IMG/VR virus record: IMGVR_UViG_3300022890_000642
Span: 1 to 24,367 of that record
DNA: 24,367 bases
Source of the DNA: a virus
Strand: one strand, 5' to 3'
Shown here: in pieces, positions 1 through 6,010 of the stretch
Position numbering within the stretch: position 1 is the first letter of the stretch
Layout of the letters: the number at the start of each line of letters is the position of its first letter
Translations under genes and position numbers: made by a program
The notes under the pieces: model-generated
Told to the model about the DNA's origin: nothing
The model's database searches: none
Seen by the model: only the letters and a program-made list of their open reading frames with translations

Positions 1-1
1 T

Positions 2-796
2 GCTCGGTCCTGGTACAATGCTAGGGTTAGAGCATTCCTAGATGCACTTGCCCTGGACATTCTCGATTCGGTGACACTAAACATTCCGGCCCTAGGGCTT
101 CCGGAAGTCACAACGGTGACTCAACACGTTGCACATGATACAGTTCAACACTTGATCGCATTGGAACTCTGGACACCAGTCGAGGCAGGAACTCAAGTGG
201 CTTCGGCTTATGCTTGGGTGGATGATTCAGGAGACGTTGCACCAGACGATCCATCCATTGGAGTCAACCCAGCTCCGGAAGAGACTCAATCAGTTCCACC
301 CCTTATCATCAATTCCCCATTTGCGGATGGGTTGAAATCACAAACTGTTCCGGCCAAGGTAGATGTTGAAACCGGAACAGGTGAGTTCAGGGTTGTAACT
401 TATCCTTCGGGATATAGTGGAGCGGCTGGGGACACAGTTATTGTTTCCCAGATTGGCGACACTGATCTTGAGGACGATGATGAAATCCTAGCAAGTCAAA
501 CCCCAGACGGGAGTTGGTTTGCTACCAAGGGTGGTGGCAGTAGCGGTAGTCGAATGGCCGTTGGTCAAGTAATATCTCATTCAGGTACTGGACCAACGTC
601 TACTTACTTAGTATACATCTATGACAACGGCATTGACAAACCTACAACTGAATCGATTACGGCTTATCCATTGACGATTGCTGTTGGACACTCATTCAAA
701 GCAGGGACTTGGGCACTCTTTGTCTGGATAGAACTTGCCAATGGGGGCAATGGTAGATGGTACTTCCAGCCGCCAGTGTGGTTGCCGGAGACGTAA
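2..796 (+). CDS. Unrecognised protein, 5' end cut by window edge (possible virion protein)
   Basis: The reading frame is open to the left edge: codons from position 2 read ARSWYNARVRAFLDALALDI and run without a stop into the part beginning with the GTG at 71. The GTG is therefore probably internal and the gene starts outside the window. The visible 264 residues are rich in Gly, Thr, Pro and Val with few Lys, have no signal peptide or membrane segment, and look beta-rich. It ends directly before the ATG of the next gene (TAA-ATG), so the two are co-translated. Both this protein and its neighbour end in a Trp-Pro-rich strand (PPVWLPET here, KNPIWN there), which hints at a shared fold. No family was recognised; a tail or capsid-decoration protein is a guess from composition and position. 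Confidence 0.75.
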   Translation, partial: ARSWYNARVRAFLDALALDILDSVTLNIPALGLPEVTTVTQHVAHDTVQHLIALELWTPVEAGTQVASAYAWVDDSGDVAPDDPSIGVNPAPEETQSVPPLIINSPFADGLKSQTVPAKVDVETGTGEFRVVTYPSGYSGAAGDTVIVSQIGDTDLEDDDEILASQTPDGSWFATKGGGSSGSRMAVGQVISHSGTGPTSTYLVYIYDNGIDKPTTESITAYPLTIAVGHSFKAGTWALFVWIELANGGNGRWYFQPPVWLPET

Positions 797-1357
797 ATGT
801 CAACTGAATACGTTGCTGAACCATTAGACACTACACCAATGGAAGGTGGATACGGTGAAGACTGGGTAGGTGTTCCGATGTCTATTGAACATGCTAAGGA
901 CATTGCTGAACAATGGCGTAGACAAGGTATTGCTATCTCGTTTCCATTGGCAGGATCTCTTTGGTGGGGTCGAGTAGACTATCCTGCTCGTCTCGTCTTG
1001 GCTCAATTGACTCAAGGAATCAACACCGCATTTTGGGCTCGAAACTCAGAACCACTTGACTTGTCGGCGTACTCACCCTACCCCAGGCTTCCTCATCCGT
1101 TTTGGTCATGGCGAATTGTAGTCGAACCAGCAAACCTTGTTGGGATGATCTATTTCGTTCAGAACCCATCAGCCCCAATAGGGCAAGGGGGCTCTGTTAT
1201 GGCTGAAGGATTGTTGACAAAGGATGGTGTCTATACCGGGTTGCCTGTACCTTTTTCTGCACCGTTCCCCAATTGGAACTTCACCGGTAACCTACAGCTT
1301 TCAGTTACCACTGATGACGGAACAACTCTCCTTTGGAAGAACCCGATATGGAATTAG
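797..1357 (+). CDS. Unrecognised protein, possibly virion-associated
   Basis: This 186-residue protein starts at an ATG immediately after the stop of the preceding gene. The N-terminal ~40 residues are acidic and Gly-rich; the rest is Trp/Pro/Phe-rich and predicted beta, with no membrane segment. Its C-terminus (TLLWKNPIWN) resembles the Trp-Pro ending of the upstream protein. The next gene starts 10 bases before this stop. No family was recognised. The three-gene plus-strand block is the only rightward part of the window, and its likely role in the particle is inference only. Confidence 0.75.
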   Translation: MSTEYVAEPLDTTPMEGGYGEDWVGVPMSIEHAKDIAEQWRRQGIAISFPLAGSLWWGRVDYPARLVLAQLTQGINTAFWARNSEPLDLSAYSPYPRLPHPFWSWRIVVEPANLVGMIYFVQNPSAPIGQGGSVMAEGLLTKDGVYTGLPVPFSAPFPNWNFTGNLQLSVTTDDGTTLLWKNPIWN

Positions 1358-2079
1358 TTGGGGCAACTCAACGGATTCGACCCACCCCAGATGGTAAAGG
1401 ACTCTGGATCCCTAGGGCAGATGGGGTAACAGAGCTCCTATTGGATAAGAAATACCCCCGATTAAAGGGCCCGAAGGAGTTGAAATGGGCAGTGATCGAA
1501 TCGGGAAACGAGTTGTGGGCTAATCAATTCATCAATCAATACCACGGTCGACGAGCAATCCTATTCGGGAAGGGACCTTCGCTGGACCGTTTCGACTTCA
1601 GTCAGTTCCCCACTTCGGGAGTCGTAAGCGCCTGCCTGAATGAAACAGTTCACTTGGTTCCTTCCCCCCAATACGTCTTCTTTGTAGATGCCCACGTTGG
1701 GCAAGGGATGCGATTACCCAATCATTGTTCAGCCGTAGTGCCCCCAGCTATCCAGCACCTCCCCCTGTGCAAGAGCGAACTCAATCAACGTCGAATCCTT
1801 TTCCATTGGACTCCCGAATGGGTAGTTCCCGGCTACGCTACGGCTGCTATTGCCCTAGCAATCCTAGCCATGTGGGGAATAAGAGATGTAACCTTAGTAG
1901 GGTTTGATGGGTACGACGGGAATCATTCCCCAGACGGGAAAAAAGTTTACGCCGAAAGACTCCAACCCCACGTCACAAGGCCCCGAGCTGACTCGGATTA
2001 TGGACCAATCAACCGCCAAATAGAACAAGTATTAACCAAGTTCTATGACCGATTCTCGTTCTGGCACCGGTCCAATTGA
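1348..2079 (+). CDS. DUF115 / sialyltransferase-like protein (glycosyltransferase fold)
   Basis: The ATG at 1348 is preferred over an in-frame TTG at 1333, because GGAAGA at 1335-1340 lies 7 bases before the ATG. The start overlaps the upstream gene by 10 bases. Visible motifs are AILFGKGPSLDRFD (a nucleotide-sugar-type G-x-G-x-S-L-D loop), then ACLNETVHLVPSPQYVFFVDAH, and near the C-terminus GYATAAIALAILAMWGIRDV followed by LVGFDGYDG. This order matches the DUF115/MAF-like and GT29/Cst-like sialyltransferase superfamily, which uses CMP- or NDP-sugars. Phages carry such genes, but the acceptor is usually unknown; lipid, virion protein or DNA base are all possible. Length (243 aa) fits the family core. 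Family assignment is by motif recall only. Confidence 0.6.
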   Translation: MELVGATQRIRPTPDGKGLWIPRADGVTELLLDKKYPRLKGPKELKWAVIESGNELWANQFINQYHGRRAILFGKGPSLDRFDFSQFPTSGVVSACLNETVHLVPSPQYVFFVDAHVGQGMRLPNHCSAVVPPAIQHLPLCKSELNQRRILFHWTPEWVVPGYATAAIALAILAMWGIRDVTLVGFDGYDGNHSPDGKKVYAERLQPHVTRPRADSDYGPINRQIEQVLTKFYDRFSFWHRSN

Positions 2080-2180
2080 GCCCTGTCGACGCCCCTTTTT
2101 GACTCTAGGTCTTTCTATTGTTTCTCATTAGAGTCACCCGCCTGCGAGCACTTATACGAGCGCTGTCGACATACGCAAAA

Positions 2181-2216
2181 GAACCTATAAAAGACCTAAA
2201 GTCTTTTTGAAGGTTC
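2181..2216. terminator. Nested stem-loop between convergent genes, possible bidirectional terminator
   Basis: Outer arms GAACCT (2181-2186) and AGGTTC (2211-2216) enclose inner arms AAAGAC (2190-2195) and GTCTTT (2201-2206) with a 5-base loop. The inner hairpin is flanked by A-rich and T-rich runs, so it could work on both strands. It lies between the plus-strand gene ending at 2079 and the minus-strand gene ending at 2296, where a bidirectional terminator is expected. GACTCT (2101-2106) and AGAGTC (2130-2135) form another weak inverted repeat nearby. No gene was found in 2080-2295. Confidence 0.5.
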
Positions 2217-2295
2217 GCTCGTTTGGAGGCTCCAAGAAATCTAATGCGCCCTAACCCCTTATATATCATAGGGTTATAGCTGGGGGTTAGAGCCT

Positions 2296-2463
2296 TCATT
2301 GGCCATAAACTTCCTTGGCCACATCGAGACATTCCGGCGACTCCCCAGTATCATTCATTGTCTTAAACAGGCTATAGAAAGCCTGTTCAGCCCAGCCCTC
2401 ATCCCGAGTTAGTATCGCTTCCATCAAGCGCTTCATGGCCAGATTAACTTCTGTATTCTCCAT
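2296..2463 (-). CDS. Small acidic helical protein, unknown function
   Basis: This 55-residue open frame begins MENTEVNLAMKRLMEAILTR and ends ECLDVAKEVYGQ. Its ATG directly follows the TAA of the upstream gene (TAAATG on the minus strand), which points to translational coupling, and the composition is that of a soluble all-helical protein (Glu, Leu, Ala, Met rich). It is the last gene of the unit driven by the promoter at 3455-3483. An inverted repeat CTAACCCC...GGGGTTAG lies just downstream, before the likely terminator. No family recognised. Confidence 0.6.
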   Translation of the reverse strand: MENTEVNLAMKRLMEAILTRDEGWAEQAFYSLFKTMNDTGESPECLDVAKEVYGQ

Positions 2464-3111
2464 TTAGTCCTCCAGATATAATGCGGCTACGTATGGGGTT
2501 GAATGGAAGTGAACCCCGAATGACATTAATCTCAAAGTGAAATCAATCCCCGCACAGGGGTGGATTGAATTGATTTGCCCAATCCCCCCAGTGGCCATGT
2601 AAAGGCTTCTATGTATACTGAGTCCATACATAATAGGAACTGGCCTTACGACGCCACAAAGAACATCGCTCTCAGCCAACGGGGGCTGTGTTAGCTGCAT
2701 CGTATTACGATCCCATGTTGCGCATCTACCGCCCACAAGGGCAGCTCTAGCCCGCGTCTTATGCGGTGGTATAACGGCGCCGTCTAGCGCGCTACAACGC
2801 AGGGTAGAAGCGAAACAAACATGGTGGCCTGAGCGTTTCGGGAAACAAATTCCACCCCTCATGGCCCTGATCGTGTACCCTAGATGGACTATTCTGGCAC
2901 TAGCCAAATGGAGAAACTCCCCTGTCGTGGACCCTAGGGCTTGTTTCAATTCATCCGGACTCGAGATGGCATGTATCGAATCGGGAATCTGTTCTTCTAT
3001 ACTGGCCCTAGAGAGGGGGTATACGAATTCATCCCCAGGGGTCCGGAATAAAAATACATCCACCCCTTGGCTCGTATTGGGAATTGGTTTTGCCCCGGCA
3101 ACCCTTCTCAT
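2464..3111 (-). CDS. Unknown protein, weakly glycosyltransferase-2-like
   Basis: This 215-residue protein starts 8 bases after the stop of the 34-residue membrane peptide gene. The N-terminal third (VDVFLFRTPGDEF, then LSRASIEEQIPDSIHAISSP, then GEFLHLASARIVHLGY) follows the rhythm of a GT-A family 2 domain, where the strand before GEFLHLAS would carry a D-x-D; here that position reads ASAR, so the metal motif is not evident. The C-terminal half contains many Cys and His residues scattered rather than in a zinc-finger pattern. It may be a divergent or inactive glycosyltransferase-like protein. The nearby DUF115-like gene is the only contextual support. Confidence 0.55.
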   Translation of the reverse strand: MRRVAGAKPIPNTSQGVDVFLFRTPGDEFVYPLSRASIEEQIPDSIHAISSPDELKQALGSTTGEFLHLASARIVHLGYTIRAMRGGICFPKRSGHHVCFASTLRCSALDGAVIPPHKTRARAALVGGRCATWDRNTMQLTQPPLAESDVLCGVVRPVPIMYGLSIHRSLYMATGGIGQINSIHPCAGIDFTLRLMSFGVHFHSTPYVAALYLED

Positions 3112-3118
3112 ATCGGGA

Positions 3119-3223
3119 TCACTTTCCCCATGTGAGAATCCAATCAGTCAGGGCCAAAGTTGCCAGGGAAATAAGTATTCCCGATACGATACTTATCCAA
3201 ACGAGAGTTCCCAGTCTACGCAT
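3119..3223 (-). CDS. 34-residue single-pass membrane peptide
   Basis: The frame begins MRRLGTLVWISIVSG and continues ILISLATLALTDWILTWGK. A hydrophobic span of about 20 residues follows a short basic N-terminus (Arg2, Arg3), so the N-terminus should face the cytoplasm by the positive-inside rule. Its ATG overlaps the TAG of the upstream gene (ATGCGTAG), which suggests coupling. Phage holins, spanins and superinfection-exclusion peptides can look like this, but the sequence alone does not distinguish them. It is short enough that a chance frame cannot be excluded; the overlap and clean topology favour a real gene. Confidence 0.5.
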   Translation of the reverse strand: MRRLGTLVWISIVSGILISLATLALTDWILTWGK

Positions 3224-3425
3224 CTTTTGCCATTTCCCCATATAGGATTATGTCGGCAACGATTTCCCGATCCGACATATTGTGATAAACCAGCGGCTCG
3301 AAGCCACATTCCAAATCATCCAGATACATCTGGCGGAGTTCAACTGAGACCTTAGTGGCTGAGTTGATCACAGCCACCACACGCCGGTATACTCTTTCGG
3401 TCCACGGCAACGTGCATCCTGCCAT
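3216..3425 (-). CDS. Small protein, unknown function
   Basis: This 69-residue protein (starts MAGCTLPWTERVYRRVVAVI) has a strong ribosome site, AAAGGAG, 6 bases before its ATG and lies 29 bases downstream of a consensus promoter. The body is helical and mixed-charge. It is the first gene of a four-gene unit (69-residue protein, membrane peptide, 215-residue protein, 55-residue protein) linked by overlaps or near-zero spacing. No family recognised. Confidence 0.7.
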   Translation of the reverse strand: MAGCTLPWTERVYRRVVAVINSATKVSVELRQMYLDDLECGFEPLVYHNMSDREIVADIILYGEMAKDA

Positions 3426-3454
3426 CGTCGGCTCCTTTCGAATCTTCTACTACT

Positions 3455-3483
3455 ATTATATCATACCATTTGGCAACAGGCAA
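3455..3483 (-). promoter_or_regulatory. Promoter P1 (TTGCCT-17-TATAAT)
   Basis: On the minus strand TTGCCT (3478-3483) and TATAAT (3455-3460) are 17 bp apart. Just upstream of the -35 is TTTTCAGAATTCCC, preceded by another TTCAGAA, so TTCAGAA occurs twice. The strong ribosome site and ATG of the 69-residue gene follow. Confidence 0.85.
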
Positions 3484-3512
3484 GGGAATTCTGAAAAGTT
3501 CTGAAGGTTTTT

Positions 3513-3640
3513 TTCGGCGCTATACTTCGCGTAGAGGCTCCGGCAGATCGGATGCGACCTATACCATGCAGGCAAAGGTTGCCGCGGCCAATGGCGCAGT
3601 ATACATAGCTAGATTTTACCCTGCGGATAGGGTAAAAAAT
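3513..3640. repeat. Palindromic element E1a plus adjoining TTTTACCCT hairpin
   Basis: The core at 3553-3572 reads, on the minus strand, CCTGCATGGTATAGGTCGCA and matches cores at 4266-4287, 5629-5650 and 5900-5919. On the same strand it is preceded by AGGGTAAAATCTAGCT, as is the copy at 5900. The hairpin TTTTACCCT (3614-3622) / AGGGTAAAA (3629-3637) lies between this element and E1b (3641-3740), which points the other way, so the pair forms an inverted dimer. No open frame with a ribosome site covers it. Confidence 0.65.
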
Positions 3641-3740
3641 AGCTCGCATAGATCGCGTTTAAGCTACGGCAAAGCGGTTGCGCATAGTAACCCACGCATG
3701 ATTCCAAGCGCCGGCTCTACGCGATCTATGCGCGCGTCAT
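3641..3740. repeat. Palindromic element E1b with 14-bp perfect outer arms
   Basis: CGCATAGATCGCGT (3645-3658) pairs perfectly with ACGCGATCTATGCG (3719-3732). A small inner hairpin TGCG...CGCA (3679-3698) contains GCATAGTAACCC, a variant of the core seen in the other copies. Positions 3715-3740 are an exact 26-base repeat of 4303-4328. Together with E1a it fills most of the non-coding gap 3484-3752. Confidence 0.75.
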
Positions 3741-3752
3741 GGCGAAGGTCAC

Positions 3753-3896
3753 CTAGCTCCTCTTAGACCTCCGGGAGCTACGCAGCCGCAGTCGGCTGAA
3801 TTCGATCAGCAACCGGTCTATGGCCCTTGCCTTCGCCGCCTCCAACTCTGCCATGCGTAGCAGCATTGAACGCATCCCTTCAGGGCTGGTTTTCAT
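3753..3896 (-). CDS. 47-residue protein with an Arg/Lys-rich tail
   Basis: The frame begins MKTSPEGMRSMLLRMAELEA and ends LRLRSSRRSKRS. Its ATG is 1 base after the TGA of the upstream 72-residue gene, with which it forms a two-gene unit from promoter P2. A Leu/Ala helix (about residues 10-37) is followed by a strongly basic tail, as in small nucleic-acid-binding or accessory proteins. No family recognised. Its 3' end abuts the palindromic element E1b. Confidence 0.5.
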   Translation of the reverse strand: MKTSPEGMRSMLLRMAELEAAKARAIDRLLIEFSRLRLRSSRRSKRS

Positions 3897-3897
3897 C

Positions 3898-4116
3898 TCA
3901 GCCTTCCTTGGCTGTGATCATGCATCCGATCATTTCAATCTCGCCCGCGGGGTCTGAAAGGCAATCGAACCGGAGGTGGCTGAATACCTCGTCCTCGAGT
4001 TCCAACCCGACCGCGTCGGTCTGAATTTCAAACTCAGCGTGCCTGGGCTGAGATGGTTCATCCGATCCCGGCCCACCCCAGAGGGTATAGTCGATTGCAA
4101 CCTCGTAGGTTTTCAT
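3898..4116 (-). CDS. Small acidic protein, unknown function
   Basis: This 72-residue protein (MKTYEVAIDYTLWGGPGSDE start) has a clear ribosome site, AAAGGAG, 6 bases before its ATG and sits about 26 bases downstream of promoter P2. It contains a Gly/Pro loop near residues 14-24 and acidic beta-type strands (FEIQTDAVGLELEDEV). The leader GATTCGAAAGGAGC is nearly identical to that of the 69-residue gene at 3425, so both leaders may share an origin. No family recognised. Confidence 0.7.
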   Translation of the reverse strand: MKTYEVAIDYTLWGGPGSDEPSQPRHAEFEIQTDAVGLELEDEVFSHLRFDCLSDPAGEIEMIGCMITAKEG

Positions 4117-4142
4117 CGCCTGCTCCTTTCGAATCTACATTA

Positions 4143-4171
4143 ATTATACCCTCCACCCTGCGCCAAGGCAA
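4143..4171 (-). promoter_or_regulatory. Promoter P2 (TTGCCT-17-TATAAT)
   Basis: TTGCCT (4166-4171) and TATAAT (4143-4148) on the minus strand are 17 bp apart, with TTTTTAGATTCGCCC just upstream of the -35. It drives the 72- and 47-residue genes. Confidence 0.85.
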
Positions 4172-4198
4172 GGGCGAATCTAAAAACTTCTGCAGGGT

Positions 4199-4328
4199 AT
4201 TTTCACCCTACGGGTAGGGTGAAAATTAGCTCTCATAGATCGCGTAGAGGGCGCGGTGGCAGATGCCTGCATGGTATTCGTCGCAGGGATTCTACCCGCG
4301 CCCTCTACGCGATCTATGCGCGCGTCAT
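4199..4328. repeat. Palindromic element E2: 13-bp hairpin plus 23-bp perfect inverted repeat
   Basis: A 13-bp hairpin, ATTTTCACCCTAC (4199-4211) / GTAGGGTGAAAAT (4214-4226), has a 2-base loop. It is followed by perfect 23-bp arms, 4234-4256 and 4296-4318, around a 39-base centre. In the centre, CCTGC (4266-4270) pairs with GCAGG (4283-4287) across the conserved loop ATGGTATTCGTC. Positions 4303-4328 repeat 3715-3740 exactly. It would form a long stable cruciform or RNA hairpin and is not in a gene. Confidence 0.85.
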
Positions 4329-4340
4329 TTCAAAGAGAGC

Positions 4341-4364
4341 GCCCAGGGGCTTTTGCCCCCGGGC
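4341..4364 (-). terminator. Rho-independent-type terminator
   Basis: GCCCAGGGGC (4341-4350) and GCCCCCGGGC (4355-4364) form a 10-bp GC stem with one mismatch and a 4-base loop. On the minus strand it lies about 15 bases after the stop of the winged-helix gene ending at 4379 and is followed by a short T-containing run (CTCTCTTT). The T-tract is weak. Confidence 0.6.
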
Positions 4365-4378
4365 TTCGCTGATCCGAA

Positions 4379-4672
4379 TTAGGCCGCGACGCGGATGAAT
4401 CCCTTAACCGTGGACTGAATCTGGCCCTCGGTGGCCTCGACCGAAACATATCCGGCCTTCAGTAGCCGCTTCATCGCGCCGTAAACCAGCCGCGTCCGGG
4501 GCTGTATCGGAAGCAGGTTGAAACGGGCGAGCTTGGAATCAATCCAGCTACGCATGGTGGCGATGGTGAAAACCGTGTTGGGGTAGTAGCGCAGGATACT
4601 TTTGACCGCGGCGAAAACTTCCGGGCGCGCGTTGCGGAGTTCGGCGTTGACCTTTTCGTTTGTACTCGACAT
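4379..4672 (-). CDS. Winged-helix-like DNA-binding protein
   Basis: The start chosen is the ATG at 4672 (MSSTNEKVNAELRN). The longer frame up to 4747 would place promoter P3's -10 inside the coding region, and AAAGG lies about 9 bases before this ATG. The 97-residue protein is mostly one domain: helices RPEVFAAVKSILRYY and TIATMRSWIDSKLARF, then TRLVYGAMKRLLKAGYVSVE followed by a short beta wing (STVKGFIRV). This is the pattern of winged HTH domains in which a pair/selection helix is followed by a hydrophobic 'LLKAGYV' turn. Codon choice is GC-rich compared with the operons further right. It is a lone gene between its own promoter and terminator. It may bind the nearby repeats; that is inference. 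Confidence 0.7.
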   Translation of the reverse strand: MSSTNEKVNAELRNARPEVFAAVKSILRYYPNTVFTIATMRSWIDSKLARFNLLPIQPRTRLVYGAMKRLLKAGYVSVEATEGQIQSTVKGFIRVAA

Positions 4673-4724
4673 CGTATCGACCTTTCTTTTTGGAGAAGCC
4701 GTTTGCTCCTCCTTAACTATATGT

Positions 4725-4753
4725 ATTATACGATCCACCGAGGGCAAAGGCCA
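4725..4753 (-). promoter_or_regulatory. Promoter P3 (TGGCCT-17-TATAAT)
   Basis: TGGCCT (4748-4753) and TATAAT (4725-4730) on the minus strand, 17 bp apart, with AAAAAGGATTTGGCGC upstream. It precedes the winged-helix gene by about 50 bases. An AAGGAGGAG lies in the leader with no start codon at a usable distance. Confidence 0.75.
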
Positions 4754-4796
4754 GCGCCAAATCCTTTTTCTTTTGGTCGGTGTTTGGTCCGGTACT

Positions 4797-4957
4797 CAGC
4801 CACAGGCGGCCGGTATCGAACTCAGACACTCGAGGCTGCGATGGCAATTCAGACAGACAAGGCCGGTTGTAGTATCTCAGCCAGCGTTGGCCAGTCTCAA
4901 CCAACCAGCCCTAGGGGTCTGAGTTAGAACAACTCAGCCCTGTCGGGATGAATCTCC
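4797..4957. repeat. Tandem array A1, six degenerate units of 26-29 bp
   Basis: Units start at 4797, 4823, 4850, 4878, 4906 and 4935. Each begins CAGCC or CAGAC, usually has GG or GGCC about 6 bases later, then (C/A)GGT or AGT and an A/T-rich end, commonly ACT. The first reads CAGCCACAGGCGGCCGGTAT. Unit lengths 26, 27, 28, 28 and 29 show drift. It shares its unit with the larger array at 6019-6310. It occupies the non-coding gap 4754-4968 upstream of promoter P3. Confidence 0.7.
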
Positions 4958-4968
4958 AGGCACAAAAG

Positions 4969-4995
4969 AAACCCAACCCCGGAAGGGTTGGGTTT
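4969..4995 (-). terminator. Rho-independent terminator
   Basis: A perfect 11-bp stem, AAACCCAACCC (4969-4979) / GGGTTGGGTTT (4985-4995), with a 5-base loop. On the minus strand it is followed by CTTTTGTG. It lies about 20 bases beyond the stop of the gene ending at 5017. Confidence 0.85.
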
Positions 4996-5016
4996 CGATT
5001 GCTGACCTCGTTGGGT

Positions 5017-5430
5017 CTACTTCTCGTCCTTGATCTCGGCCTTCGCGAGCTGCTTGGCGGCGATGACTTTCAGCTGCATCGGGCCGGTTTCGTCGACCTG
5101 GTAGATGTAACCGACCCCGTCCGTATCGGAACGGCGAAGGTTGCCCTCGTTCAGCATCTTGTTGATGTGAGTTCGGACCGTTGCCGGGGCACATCCGGTC
5201 TCTTCGACCACCGCCTTGATGATGTGTTTCGGGGCGAATGGTTCCGAACGAACGAAGTCGAAGAGCGATTGGCGACACGTCTTGCCATCGGTCTTCTTCC
5301 GCTTGTCGACTTTCGGGAGCTCCTGCGGCTTGTCGGCACCTGCCGGCTTCGCATCGGACTCGACAGTCGGCTTCGCGGCAACCTGGCCCTTGTCGGCCGG
5401 CTTCGCGTCTTCCTTCTTCGCGCCTGCCAT
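5017..5430 (-). CDS. Winged-helix protein with Ala/Lys-rich N-terminal tail
   Basis: The ATG at 5430 is chosen because AGAAAGG lies 8 bases upstream; the longer frame to 5496 has no ribosome site. The 137-residue protein has a disordered, Lys/Ala/Asp/Pro-rich tail to about residue 50 (MAGAKKEDAKPADKGQVAAK), then a winged-HTH-like domain: RQSLFDFVRSE, KHIIKAVVEETG, recognition-type helix PATVRTHINKMLNEG and wing NLRRSDTDGVGYIYQV. This resembles small bacterial and phage histone-like or regulator proteins. It is monocistronic, between promoter P4 and the terminator at 4969-4995. GC-rich codon use matches the gene at 4379. Its DNA target is unknown. Confidence 0.75.
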   Translation of the reverse strand: MAGAKKEDAKPADKGQVAAKPTVESDAKPAGADKPQELPKVDKRKKTDGKTCRQSLFDFVRSEPFAPKHIIKAVVEETGCAPATVRTHINKMLNEGNLRRSDTDGVGYIYQVDETGPMQLKVIAAKQLAKAEIKDEK

Positions 5431-5530
5431 GGGTAAGCCTTTCTGGCCCTCGCGGGCCGAATAGAGTTGGCAAGTTTGAGTTGCGACCGTATTCACTTTT
5501 CAAAGTCGGTTCGTTCTTAACTCTGAATGT

Positions 5531-5559
5531 ATTATATCATACACCTGCGAGCAAGGCCA
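5531..5559 (-). promoter_or_regulatory. Promoter P4 (TGGCCT-17-TATAAT)
   Basis: TGGCCT (5554-5559) and TATAAT (5531-5536) on the minus strand, 17 bp apart, with TTTTTCTGATTTGGTTC immediately upstream. It drives the tailed winged-helix gene through a leader of about 95 bases, unusually long for this window. Confidence 0.85.
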
Positions 5560-5593
5560 GAACCAAATCAGAAAAACTTTCCGGTCACATCGA

Positions 5594-5687
5594 CTCGCAT
5601 ACTTCGCGTTTAAGCGCCGGGTCTCATGCCTGCATAGTATCCATCGCAGGCGATAGACTCCGCGCCTTGCTGCGCAGTATACGCGAG
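5594..5687. repeat. Palindromic element E3
   Basis: Core hairpin CCTGC ATAGTATCCATC GCAGG (5629-5650) has the same stem as E2 and a related loop. Flanking arms pair imperfectly: CTCGCATACTTCGCG (5594-5608) with CGCAGTATACGCGAG (5673-5687), and AGCGCCGGGTCT with AGACTCCGCGCCT. It lies between promoters P5 and P4, so a P5 transcript would contain it. Confidence 0.7.
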
Positions 5688-5745
5688 GTTATTTCGATGT
5701 CAGAGAGCTCAGACTTGTTCAGCTTGCTTCTCTTCAACTGTATAT

Positions 5746-5774
5746 ATTATACGACATCTCCAGGCGACAGGCAC
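5746..5774 (-). promoter_or_regulatory. Promoter P5 (GTGCCT-17-TATAAT) with no gene directly downstream
   Basis: GTGCCT (5769-5774) and TATAAT (5746-5751) on the minus strand, 17 bp apart, with TTTCTGATTTTTTCC upstream as in P4. The next ~180 bases to P4 hold element E3. The only frame there (TTG start, about 37 residues, no ribosome site) is unconvincing, so P5 either makes a structured non-coding RNA or is a second promoter for the gene at 5430. Confidence 0.7.
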
Positions 5775-5849
5775 GGAAAAAATCAGAAATATTTTGTTCG
5801 TGTCTTGGTAGGTATAGGATCACCGGACCAGGACACGACCAAACGAGCG

Positions 5850-6010
5850 ACTCAACATAGCGCGCGTTTGAACGCGCATACACATGCGGCAACGGCGCAT
5901 GCGATATATACCATGCAGCGCGCCTCGACAGGCGCTATACGGCGCGGTTATGAGAGCTAGATTTTACCCTGCGCAGGGTGTTATCACCCTCTCGCGCAGG
6001 GTGATTTCAC
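5850..6010. repeat. Palindromic element E4 with ACCCTG/CAGGGT hairpins
   Basis: The core at 5900-5919 reads GCTGCATGGTATATATCGCA on the minus strand. The adjoining AGAGCTAGATTTTACCCTGC (5955 onward) matches the sequence next to E1a. The block then has alternating CACCCT and AGGGTG segments (about 5966-6013) that can pair with each other. It fills the space between P5 and array A2. The gene-free stretch 5431-6258 contains in order P4, E3, P5, E4 and most of A2. Confidence 0.65.

Noticed and set aside
2105-2332. 75-codon minus-strand frame in the strand-switch gap
   Set aside because: It runs through the terminator-like stem-loop and into the 55-residue gene in another frame, has Ser/Arg-rich low-quality composition and no ribosome site.
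2861-3355. 164-codon plus-strand frame
   Set aside because: Antisense to three minus-strand genes that have promoter, ribosome site and coupling; Pro/Ser-rich shadow.
5238-5960. 240-codon plus-strand frame
   Set aside because: It is antisense to a well-supported winged-helix gene, two promoters and elements E3 and E4; no ribosome site. The translation is Ser/Arg-rich as expected for a reverse-frame reading.
3484-6010. tRNA or rRNA in the GC-rich non-coding stretches
   Set aside because: The hairpins are simple long palindromes; no cloverleaf with TTC-type arm or acceptor pairing was found.
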